Below, piece after piece: positions 15,806 to 23,428 of a stretch of 64,000 nt of DNA. Every line of letters begins with the position of its first letter. Positions within the stretch are counted from its first letter, which is position 1. The stretch lies in contig JAGQSC010000043.1 of NCBI GenBank assembly GCA_020439745.1, positions 1 through 64,000 of the forward strand. Direction: 5' to 3'. The notes under the pieces were generated by a model that did no database searches, was not told the DNA's origin, and saw only the letters and a program-made list of their open reading frames with translations. The translations under genes were made by a program, and so were the position numbers. This DNA is from Acidobacteriota bacterium (GTDB lineage: Bacteria > Acidobacteriota > Holophagae > Acanthopleuribacterales > Acanthopleuribacteraceae).

Positions 15806-16876
15806 ATGGGAATGCATCTAGCTGTTTTCATCACGGACCACGGTTTTGGCCATGCGGCACGTACATGTGCCATCCTCGAATCGCTGAACCCTTTGGTACC
15901 CGAACTGAGCGTCACCCTAGTATCCGCAGTGCCAACCTGGTTTTTTGACGAAAGCCTGACTTTCCCGTTTACACATATCTGTGAACAGGTCGATGTGGGC
16001 TTTATGCAGACGGACGCGTTCAATGAGCAGCCCCGTGAAACGGTGCAAGCGCTCGCATCGGGCAAACCCTATTCTGAACGATATCTAGCCTTGACTTGCC
16101 AAAAGCTCTCAACCGACATCGATTTTTTGATCACAGACGTCACGCCATTGGCGTTCCAGGTTGCCCAACGGATGGGGAAACCGATTGTTCTCGTTGAAAA
16201 CTTCACCTGGGACTGGATCTATGGGCACTACCTAAACGTCGAACCTGCGTTGCGCTCTTTTTGCGATTTATTTGCGCATAACTACGCACACGTCGACCGC
16301 CATTATCAAACCGAACCCATATGCAAACCCATCGCAAACGCCATCCAGGTTCAGCCTGTTTCGAGACGTCCGCGAACACCACCTTCTATAACCCGACAGA
16401 GATTGGGTTTGAACGATGATCAGCGTATCGTTTTGGTTTCTTTAGGGGGTATTGGGGCGCAAATCGAACTCAAGGCACCTGACCATGTCGTTTTGATCGT
16501 GCCTGGCCGTTCATGGCACAAAACCGCCAATGTGGTTTCCTTGCCGCAGCCCTCGTCCTTTTTCCATCCGGACTTGGTCGCATGTGCCGATGCCGTCATT
16601 TGCAAGTTAGGCTACAGCACTATTGCCGAAGCCTGGTTCACGGGCACACCCATCGGTTACGTCACACGTTCCAAATTCCCGGAATCACCAGTTTTGGAGC
16701 AATTCGTTACCAAACACATGCCCTGTTTGCGCATCGAAGAGTCCGATTTGCGATATGGCGATCTACAACCTGCAATTGATCAGCTCTGCCAACTCTCGCG
16801 AGGACCAGTTCCCTCAGCGAACGGGGCAGACACGATCGCACATGACATGCGAAAATGGTTTTACCGGATCAACTGA
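15806..16876 (+). CDS. GT-B fold glycosyltransferase, MurG/UGT-like
   Basis: The 356-residue protein opens with MHLAVFITDHGFGHAARTCA, the N-terminal acceptor-domain loop seen in MurG-like enzymes and in the transferase-like half of plant L-arabinokinases. The C-terminal donor domain shows VLVSLGGIGAQ and ADAVICKLGYSTIAEAWFTG, the Gly-rich and sugar-nucleotide contact motifs of the GT1/GT28 group. There is no signal peptide, so it acts on the cytoplasmic side. It precedes an FAD oxidoreductase by 12 bp in an apparent operon. The sugar and acceptor are not predictable. Confidence 0.75.
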   Translation: MGMHLAVFITDHGFGHAARTCAILESLNPLVPELSVTLVSAVPTWFFDESLTFPFTHICEQVDVGFMQTDAFNEQPRETVQALASGKPYSERYLALTCQKLSTDIDFLITDVTPLAFQVAQRMGKPIVLVENFTWDWIYGHYLNVEPALRSFCDLFAHNYAHVDRHYQTEPICKPIANAIQVQPVSRRPRTPPSITRQRLGLNDDQRIVLVSLGGIGAQIELKAPDHVVLIVPGRSWHKTANVVSLPQPSSFFHPDLVACADAVICKLGYSTIAEAWFTGTPIGYVTRSKFPESPVLEQFVTKHMPCLRIEESDLRYGDLQPAIDQLCQLSRGPVPSANGADTIAHDMRKWFYRIN

Positions 16877-16888
16877 AAGGAACCGCCC

Positions 16889-18052
16889 ATGAATCAATCC
16901 TTCTGGAACCAGCCACCTGCGCATTGTGACGTAGTGATTGTAGGTGGTGGTCTGATTGGAACCAGCATCGCTTTGCATTTATCCATGAATGACATTGGTA
17001 CTTGCCTGCTGGAGCGCGGTCATTTGGCATCGGGAGCCTCAGGCCGAAACGACGGGCAGATCATCCTCGAAACCGTAGATTACTACCCACGCATGATCGA
17101 GCTATATGGACACGACACAGCCAAAGGAATCTTGAGTTTCAAACGCAAGGGACAGCTGGCGCTTCATCAGTTTTTAGAACATGTAAGTCATTCGCCACAA
17201 TTGGCTTATCACCGACTGGGAAGCTTGACGTTGGCCTACAATCAGGCCGAACGCCTCAAAATTGAAGCGGCCGTAGACGCCATGCTAGCCGATGGTTTTT
17301 CCTGCGAGTTGGTGGACGGGGACACAATTGCATCGATGATCGGAACTAAGGTGCTGGACTTTGGCAAATACGACCCATTGGACGCGGTTGTGAACCCGGC
17401 GGAACTCACACGCCTTTTTGCGCGTGAAGCTGCCATTCGCGGTTGCCAGGTCCATGAAGGGGTCCAAGTAACGGGCGTCGAATCGGGCATGGTGCATCAT
17501 AACTATGGCGCCACCAAATGCGAAATTGTCATCATAGCTACCAATGCTTACTGTGCAGATATTCTGCCCAGTTACAAGCAGTGGGTATACCCAACCCGCG
17601 GCCAGGTTTTTGCCACCCACCCCTCTCCCCAGCGTTTCCAGCCAGTAGGTTGCATTACGAATTTTGGATATGACTATTGGCATTGGACGGAAGATGGTCG
17701 CTTGATTCTGGGTGGGCGCAGATTTGTGGATGAACATCAAGAGGTTGGAACCGAAGAGCTTGTGAATCAAAAGGTGCAAGCAGCTCTGGAGTCATTCGCC
17801 CGGGAAATATATCCAGATATGTCGCTTGAAGTGGCCACACGCTGGAGTGGCATTATGGGCTTTTCGGTGGACGGACTGCCGATTGTCGGTCCTGTGAGCG
17901 GAGACCCCACTGTTTGGTCGGCTGTTGCCTTCACGGGGTATGGTCTTGGAATGGCTTGGTCTATTGGTTCTGGAGTGGCCGATGTTCTGGCGGGCGAGGA
18001 AACATCGGAGGCCGATTTCATGGCCCGGCTAAGCGCGAATCGGTTGGGTTGA
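16889..18052 (+). CDS. FAD-dependent amine/amino acid oxidoreductase (DAO family)
   Basis: The 387-residue protein begins with the dinucleotide-binding beta-alpha-beta unit DVVIVGGGLIGTSIALHL followed by LLERG, the FAD site of the D-amino-acid oxidase superfamily. The C-terminal blocks WSGIMGFSVDGLPIVGPV and FTGYGLGMAWSIG are the FAD-contacting signature of the DadA, glycine oxidase and gamma-glutamylputrescine oxidase group. The ATG follows GAAAGGAA. It would oxidise a primary or secondary amine in the cytoplasm or at the membrane. The substrate cannot be settled; GASGRNDGQI resembles the putrescine-oxidase subgroup. It is followed by orn on the same strand. Confidence 0.88.
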   Translation: MNQSFWNQPPAHCDVVIVGGGLIGTSIALHLSMNDIGTCLLERGHLASGASGRNDGQIILETVDYYPRMIELYGHDTAKGILSFKRKGQLALHQFLEHVSHSPQLAYHRLGSLTLAYNQAERLKIEAAVDAMLADGFSCELVDGDTIASMIGTKVLDFGKYDPLDAVVNPAELTRLFAREAAIRGCQVHEGVQVTGVESGMVHHNYGATKCEIVIIATNAYCADILPSYKQWVYPTRGQVFATHPSPQRFQPVGCITNFGYDYWHWTEDGRLILGGRRFVDEHQEVGTEELVNQKVQAALESFAREIYPDMSLEVATRWSGIMGFSVDGLPIVGPVSGDPTVWSAVAFTGYGLGMAWSIGSGVADVLAGEETSEADFMARLSANRLG

Positions 18053-18092
18053 AATTGGTGAGTAGGATGGTTGATTTGGTAAGGAGAGACCC

Positions 18093-18620
18093 ATGAACCG
18101 CATGCTGTGGATGGACTTGGAAATGACCGGCCTGGACCCCAACACCTGCCATATTATTGAGATTGCAGCTGTTGTCACCGATGTCCATCTGAGCCCTTTA
18201 CATCAATACCACAAAGTGGTTTATCAGCCTCCAGAGATCCTTGAAACGATGGATGCGTGGAACCAGAAAACACATTCCGACAGTGGGCTTTTGGCCGCTA
18301 TACCCAATGGAACGCACATCGATTCCGTGGAGCGCGATTTGGTGGGATTTGTCGATGCCTACTTTGAGAACGAACGGCCCGTTATCTGTGGCAACTCTAT
18401 TCATCAGGACCGGAAATTTATCGATAAATACCTGCCTGCCTTTGCACAAAAACTACACTACCGAATGATTGATGTCAGCGCATTCAAGCAGGTTTTTGAT
18501 TGTAGATACGGGATTACCTTCAAGAAGAACGGCGGACATCGCGCTGTGGACGACATCTTGGAGTCCATTGCCGAGCTCAACCACTACCTGTCGTTCATCA
18601 AACTTGAGGTTCAGAGTTGA
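18093..18620 (+). CDS. orn: Oligoribonuclease
   Basis: The 175-residue DEDDh exonuclease degrades di- and short oligoribonucleotides, including pGpG from cyclic di-GMP turnover. MLWMDLEMTGLDP carries Asp8 and Glu10 of motif Exo I. CGNSIHQDRKFIDKYLP is Exo II, and GGHRAVDDILESIAEL is Exo III with the catalytic His and Asp. Length and motifs match the E. coli enzyme. An AAGGAGA ribosome-binding site precedes the ATG. Its stop overlaps the TTG start of the following acyltransferase gene. Confidence 0.96.
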   Translation: MNRMLWMDLEMTGLDPNTCHIIEIAAVVTDVHLSPLHQYHKVVYQPPEILETMDAWNQKTHSDSGLLAAIPNGTHIDSVERDLVGFVDAYFENERPVICGNSIHQDRKFIDKYLPAFAQKLHYRMIDVSAFKQVFDCRYGITFKKNGGHRAVDDILESIAELNHYLSFIKLEVQS

Positions 18621-21079
18621 AAGTAAGACCCTGGATCGCGACGTCCTGTGTCACGGGTGCCTTGGCAGGCAGCCTGGGCCTGATGATCTGGAATTTTCAA
18701 GTGCATAGCGCCATCGTTTTATCAGCATTCGCTGTGGCCTTTGGCTTGACCTTGTTGGTTTCGTTTTTCGCCGACCACATGCAACAACAAGTCGGCATTT
18801 CGGCAGCGGCTGGCGCCTTTACGATCATCTTCATGGCGTTGTTTTTCTTGTTCGACTTGGGTTGGTTCGAAAGAACCCTTCTTCCGCCTGCGCTATTTGG
18901 CTTTTCCATCATGATACTCACACAATTCAGTACATTGTCAGATGAGGACCGCAATGGCAGAGCGTTGATGGCATCGGTCGGTGTGGCCGTGATCCTGGTT
19001 GTGGGCACCGGAGTATGGATTTCCGGCCTTTTGCTGGATACGCAATCCACTTGGTGGTTTTTTGCCGTCATGTTGGGCATGTGTGCCTTGGTCTTGGGCA
19101 TCATGTCACTGCGACACCTGAGAATGGGATCTGTCTATGAGGTTCCCCGCCCAGCCGTACAGGATATTTTCCGCGACCTCAGTTCCTTAGGCACCCAAAA
19201 AGACATGGTCTATTTCACCTTTGCATCCACGTCCATTGTGACGGCCTTGGTGATTCTTGCAGTAGGTAATTACCAGTATGCTGCCGCCCATTTCGACCAA
19301 TCCAACTGGGATACGATCACATGGCTGTTCCTATTTGCAGCGCCCTTGGGCTCTGTGTTTGCCATTGCCCCTTTACGTGAATTGGGGGCACGTCGTTCGT
19401 TTGTGTGGGTGGTGTTGTTGTGGTTTGGATTCGTGCTAGCCGGCCTGTTTGCAACACACGAATGGGAACGTGCTTTGCTCCACATTTGCTATGTGTTTGT
19501 ACTGGGGATGATGTTGGCGGTCTCAGCCGCTTTCCAGGCCGCCATCACGCCTTCTGAAAAACCGGCGCAACTGGCATCTGTCTTTGCCTTCTGCATCAGC
19601 CTCGGCTGTATTGTAGGGTGGCTGGTGGCTCAACATCTGGAAATTGAATGGGCCGTCACCTGGGCTGTAATTAGTGCCACCGTTGGGCTGTACGCCCTTC
19701 AAATTACTGGTTACACGACGATTACTCCATCAGGGAATCAGGACTGGGAAAGTCATCAGGAGTTGGGTCGCCATACGGCGTTCAGTCGTTTCTCTCAGGC
19801 ATTGGCACGAATCGCCATGGAATTGTTTTTCGGGAAAGTACACGTGGTTGGTTGGGACAGATTGACCAAACACGAACATGTTATTCTGGTGTCCAATCAC
19901 CCGAACACCTTCCTTGACCCGCTATTGATCACTGCTCTGGTACCCGGTCGCCTCCACTATCTTGCCAAATCAACCATTTGGCGTATTCCCTTACTCGGCA
20001 GCATATTGGACCGAATGGGGGCTATCCCAGTGCATCGCCGCCAAGATCATCCCGATATGACGGTATCCGCTAACGATCACATGTTTGATTCCGCTGTAGA
20101 GAAACTTGTCAAAGGTGCTCAGATTCTGGTGTTCCCTGAAGGTGTGAGTCAAAGTGGGTTGTCTCTAAAACCCATCAAGACTGGGACCGTGCGGTTGGCT
20201 TTGAAGGCGCTGGCCCACCCGAAATGGCACGGTCCGATTGCCATTATTCCAGTAGGCCTTGACTATGAAGAACCGGCGCTTTTTCGATCATCTGTGTCCA
20301 TTCGCATAGGCGAACCGATCTTACTAAAGCGCGACCAGGCGAACGAAGAAAAGGTTCGCAATCTCACTGACACGATTTCTCAACGCATGTGTCAACTGAT
20401 TCCACACCTGGAAACAACCGAACTGGAAGATTTGGTCCACCAGGTGGAAGACCTCTATGGTGCGCATTTGACCTCCGTTATGGGATTCGAAGACCCCCAA
20501 GAGGCGAGATTACGTATTACTGAAGCGATTAATCATTACCATCGTTTGGATCCCGAAACTGTCTGCCTTTTCCGAAGCAGAATTTTGGCATACTCCCGAC
20601 AAGCAACCGATTTGGCCACTCCGGCCAATCACCCGCCCATCCCCTTCCTGGCTCTGCTCTCGTCGTTTTGGATGCTGGTTTCGCCGACCATGATTGGCCT
20701 GATGCTGAACTGGGTCCCCTATCGGGTCACGGGTATTGCAGTTGAACGACTCAATGCCGATAGGGTATGGCGAGCAACCGCGAAATTGGGATTGGGAACC
20801 ATCGTATATGCCCTTTACTATGCAGCAATTGGTGCTGTGGTCGCCGTGCTTGCCGGCTTTCTCGCGGCCTACCTAGTGGTTGTGTTCCTGGTGGGAACAG
20901 GGCTGATGGCGCTGGGCGCGATTGATCGCTACGCCTTTCGTATCCAGCAGATTGCCACGGTCTGGCGTGCGTTCTGGACGCAAGACACCGACGACGAATT
21001 AGCCGAGATGCGCATTCAATTGATACAGGATCTGGAGCGATTTCGCGAGTCCTATGCCTTTTACCGAGAAAACACATGA
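18617..21079 (+). CDS. Multi-domain membrane protein with PlsC-type acyltransferase domain
   Basis: The start is the TTG at 18617, embedded in the orn stop. The 820-residue protein has three parts. Residues 1 to about 370 contain roughly eleven hydrophobic helices, resembling a transporter-like bundle. Residues about 400-600 form an LPLAT/PlsC domain with NHPNTFLDPLL (acceptor His-Asp pair), GAIPVHRR and FPEGVSQSG. The last 150 residues contain more membrane helices. NHPNxxxDP is the variant of the HX4D motif found in GPAT-like lysophospholipid acyltransferases. It would acylate glycerol phosphate or lysophospholipid at the inner membrane; the N-terminal bundle could move the product. It overlaps the next gene by 4 bp. 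Confidence 0.82.
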   Translation: MKVRPWIATSCVTGALAGSLGLMIWNFQVHSAIVLSAFAVAFGLTLLVSFFADHMQQQVGISAAAGAFTIIFMALFFLFDLGWFERTLLPPALFGFSIMILTQFSTLSDEDRNGRALMASVGVAVILVVGTGVWISGLLLDTQSTWWFFAVMLGMCALVLGIMSLRHLRMGSVYEVPRPAVQDIFRDLSSLGTQKDMVYFTFASTSIVTALVILAVGNYQYAAAHFDQSNWDTITWLFLFAAPLGSVFAIAPLRELGARRSFVWVVLLWFGFVLAGLFATHEWERALLHICYVFVLGMMLAVSAAFQAAITPSEKPAQLASVFAFCISLGCIVGWLVAQHLEIEWAVTWAVISATVGLYALQITGYTTITPSGNQDWESHQELGRHTAFSRFSQALARIAMELFFGKVHVVGWDRLTKHEHVILVSNHPNTFLDPLLITALVPGRLHYLAKSTIWRIPLLGSILDRMGAIPVHRRQDHPDMTVSANDHMFDSAVEKLVKGAQILVFPEGVSQSGLSLKPIKTGTVRLALKALAHPKWHGPIAIIPVGLDYEEPALFRSSVSIRIGEPILLKRDQANEEKVRNLTDTISQRMCQLIPHLETTELEDLVHQVEDLYGAHLTSVMGFEDPQEARLRITEAINHYHRLDPETVCLFRSRILAYSRQATDLATPANHPPIPFLALLSSFWMLVSPTMIGLMLNWVPYRVTGIAVERLNADRVWRATAKLGLGTIVYALYYAAIGAVVAVLAGFLAAYLVVVFLVGTGLMALGAIDRYAFRIQQIATVWRAFWTQDTDDELAEMRIQLIQDLERFRESYAFYRENT

Positions 21080-22086
21080 TGCAAACCTATCAATTCAGCG
21101 ATTTCGGGTTGGATGCTGCCGACATACAGACGATAGGCCTACCGCCCTTGGCCAACGACCATATCAGAGTCGCTATCCGGGCCATCTCACTGAATTACCG
21201 GGACTGGCTCATGGTGCAGGGATCCTACAATCCCCGCCTACAGAAACCATTCATACCCTGCAGTGACGCCAGTGGAGAAATCATCGCAGTTGGTGCTGAG
21301 GTAGGGACATGGCAGGTGGGCGAACGAGTCATCACGCACATGCTTCCTGGATGGGAAGCTGGACCACCCCCGTTTGACGTACATCGGCATACATTGGGCG
21401 GACCTGCGCCTGGCGTGGCTGCATCCATCGTAGACCTCCCCGCCAACGCGCTCGTGAGGTTGCCCAACAGTTTGGACTGGGTTACGGCTGCCTGTTTGCC
21501 AGTGGCAGGGCTTACAGCATGGAATGCGCTTCGTTGCTTACCGAAATGGCGAAAACCCGCATGGGTCTTAACCCTCGGAAGCGGAGGCGTCAGTTGCTTC
21601 GCAGTGCAAATTGCCAAGGCATTGGGGCACCAAGTCATCGCCACATCAAGTAGCGAAATAAAGTTATCCACCATGATTGAATTGGGCGCAGATCACGGGA
21701 TCAACTATGTGACTCATGCAGCTTGGGACAAGGCTGTTTTGGAATTCTGCCCCAACGGCGTCGATCTTGTTGTGGAAGTTGGAGGGTCGGGAACACTGGA
21801 CCGATCCGTGAACGCTACAAGATTGGGAGGTGCCATCGCTCTTATTGGTGTCTTGGCAGCAACGGATGCTTCGCCCAATCTCACCAAAGCACTTATGAAA
21901 GACTTGCGACTGCAAGGCATTTTGGTTGGCAGTCGGTCTCGACTTGAAGAGTTCGTAGCCTTTGTAGCCCAACACCACATAAAACCGCTAATAGCCAAGC
22001 ATTTTCATGGCTTTAAGGCCCTTCCCGCCGCATTCCGTTATCTGTCCAACCTAGCGACTCCCGGAAAGGTGGTTATCTCGCTGTAA
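21076..22086 (+). CDS. MDR-superfamily NAD(P)-dependent alcohol dehydrogenase-like oxidoreductase
   Basis: The 336-residue protein starts in the stop codon of the acyltransferase (ATGA). The GroES-like half shows ISLNYRDWLMVQG and FIPCSDASGEIIAVG. The cofactor half has TLGSGGVSCFAVQIAKALG, the Rossmann loop, and FRYLSNLATPGKVVISL at the end. The structural-zinc Cys cluster is absent, placing it with quinone-reductase/enoyl-reductase-like members that reduce C=C or carbonyl groups using NADPH. Being coupled to a lipid acyltransferase gene hints at a lipid-related substrate, which is inference. The 3' end overlaps the convergent tesA-like gene by 36 bp. Confidence 0.88.
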   Translation: MMQTYQFSDFGLDAADIQTIGLPPLANDHIRVAIRAISLNYRDWLMVQGSYNPRLQKPFIPCSDASGEIIAVGAEVGTWQVGERVITHMLPGWEAGPPPFDVHRHTLGGPAPGVAASIVDLPANALVRLPNSLDWVTAACLPVAGLTAWNALRCLPKWRKPAWVLTLGSGGVSCFAVQIAKALGHQVIATSSSEIKLSTMIELGADHGINYVTHAAWDKAVLEFCPNGVDLVVEVGGSGTLDRSVNATRLGGAIALIGVLAATDASPNLTKALMKDLRLQGILVGSRSRLEEFVAFVAQHHIKPLIAKHFHGFKALPAAFRYLSNLATPGKVVISL

Positions 22087-22701
22087 CTGTTCATCGATGA
22101 CGGGCTCCAAATAATGCCACACGGTTTCCGCAACGATACGGTGACCTGCCACATTGGGATGAATGCCATCAGCAAGGTTCAATCCTTGATCGCCTGCCAC
22201 GCCCTCTAATAGAAAGGGAATCAACACCAGATCCAGGTCCTTTGCCAGTCTAGGGAAAACACCCGCGAATTCTGAAGCATACGTTGCCCCCATGTTCGGA
22301 GGCACTTGCATACCCGCCAACAAGATGATGCAGTCGGGAATTGCTGCACGGGTATTAGTGACGATTTGTGCCAGGTTGCGATAGGTTTCTTCTGGTTTCA
22401 GGCCCCGCAATCCGTCATTGGCACCTAACTCCAAAATCATCACATCAAAATGTTTCTTCAAAAGCCACGACAGACGGCGGAGTCCCCCAGCTGATGTTTC
22501 CCCACTGAGACCCGCTCCAATCACTTCAACGGGCCACTCCAGATGGTCCAATTTGTTCTGTATCAAAGAGGGATAAGCGTCCTCTGGAGACAATCCATAT
22601 CCTGCCGTCAAGCTGTCACCAAACACGAGAACGCGCAAGTTTTCTTGCGCCCATACGACTGGTGATAAACAAATCAGGAGCGTGAACCGTTTGAAACTCA
22701 T
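22051..22701 (-). CDS. tesA: Exported SGNH/GDSL esterase, TesA-like arylesterase/lysophospholipase
   Basis: The start at 22701 gives a signal peptide, MSFKRFTLLICLSPVVWAQ; the frame itself is open to 22782 but that would overlap the divergent ABC gene. The mature part has the four SGNH blocks: VFGDSLTAGYG (nucleophile Ser), GLSGETSAGG (Gly), LGANDGLRG (Asn) and DGIHPNVAGH (Asp-His). The family cleaves acyl-CoA, lysophospholipid or aryl esters in the periplasm. It is divergent from an ABC pair of the LolD/FtsX type. This is the same gene order as E. coli tesA-ybbA-ybbP, which supports the name. Confidence 0.92.
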   Translation of the reverse strand: MSFKRFTLLICLSPVVWAQENLRVLVFGDSLTAGYGLSPEDAYPSLIQNKLDHLEWPVEVIGAGLSGETSAGGLRRLSWLLKKHFDVMILELGANDGLRGLKPEETYRNLAQIVTNTRAAIPDCIILLAGMQVPPNMGATYASEFAGVFPRLAKDLDLVLIPFLLEGVAGDQGLNLADGIHPNVAGHRIVAETVWHYLEPVIDEQLQRDNHLSGSR

Positions 22702-22753
22702 GGGATAGAATCTTAGGCTGGACGGTTCAAAATGACAATCATAGGGAGCGACC

Positions 22754-23428
22754 TTGATCCTAGAATGCCGCAATGTTTCCAAAAGCTACACCCGTAACCA
22801 GGACAAACTCCCCATCCTGGAAGACATCAATTTCTGCATCTATGAGGGCGACAGCCTATCCATTGTCGGCCCCTCAGGAAGCGGAAAAACCACGCTGCTC
22901 GCACTCTGCGCAGGACTCGACGACCCGACCACCGGCGAGGTGTACTTCGACGGTCATGTACTTGCGCAGCTCAATGAACGCGAACGATCTCGAATTCGCA
23001 ATCAGCGCATTGGCTTCATTTTCCAGAGTTTTCACCTGATTCCCAGTCTAACGGCACTGGAAAACGTGATGGTGCCCATGGAAATAGCTGGTGCAATAGA
23101 CGTTGCGACACGGGCGATGGAATGGTTGGACCGCGTGGGCTTGGCCGAAAGATCGACGCATTTGCCCTCGCAAATGTCAGGCGGTGAACAACAACGCGTG
23201 GCCATTGCGAGAGCGTTTGCCAATACACCGCCTATCCTATTTGCCGACGAGCCAACCGGCAATCTGGATGATACGACCAGTCATCGCATCGAAGATCTCC
23301 TTTTTCAGCTCAATCGAGAGTCCGGCACGGCATTGGTGTTGGTAACCCACGACCTCACTCTGGCCGCGCGTACGTCCCGATCAGTCCAGCTGTCGGGGGG
23401 CCGAATGTTGGAAAGGACCGCCACATGA
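22754..23428 (+). CDS. ybbA: ABC transporter ATP-binding protein, LolD/YbbA-like
   Basis: The start is TTG 22754 with AGGGAG just upstream. The 224-residue ATPase has Walker A GPSGSGKTT, the Q-loop, the signature MSGGEQQRVAIARA and Walker B ILFADEPTGNLDD. This last form is characteristic of the LolD/MacB/FtsE group that works with FtsX-type permeases. Its stop overlaps the permease start by 4 bp. With the divergent tesA gene it reproduces the conserved ybbA-ybbP locus. The pair may move lipids or hydrophobic products out of the inner membrane; this is inferred, as the substrate is unproven in the family. Confidence 0.94.
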   Translation: MILECRNVSKSYTRNQDKLPILEDINFCIYEGDSLSIVGPSGSGKTTLLALCAGLDDPTTGEVYFDGHVLAQLNERERSRIRNQRIGFIFQSFHLIPSLTALENVMVPMEIAGAIDVATRAMEWLDRVGLAERSTHLPSQMSGGEQQRVAIARAFANTPPILFADEPTGNLDDTTSHRIEDLLFQLNRESGTALVLVTHDLTLAARTSRSVQLSGGRMLERTAT

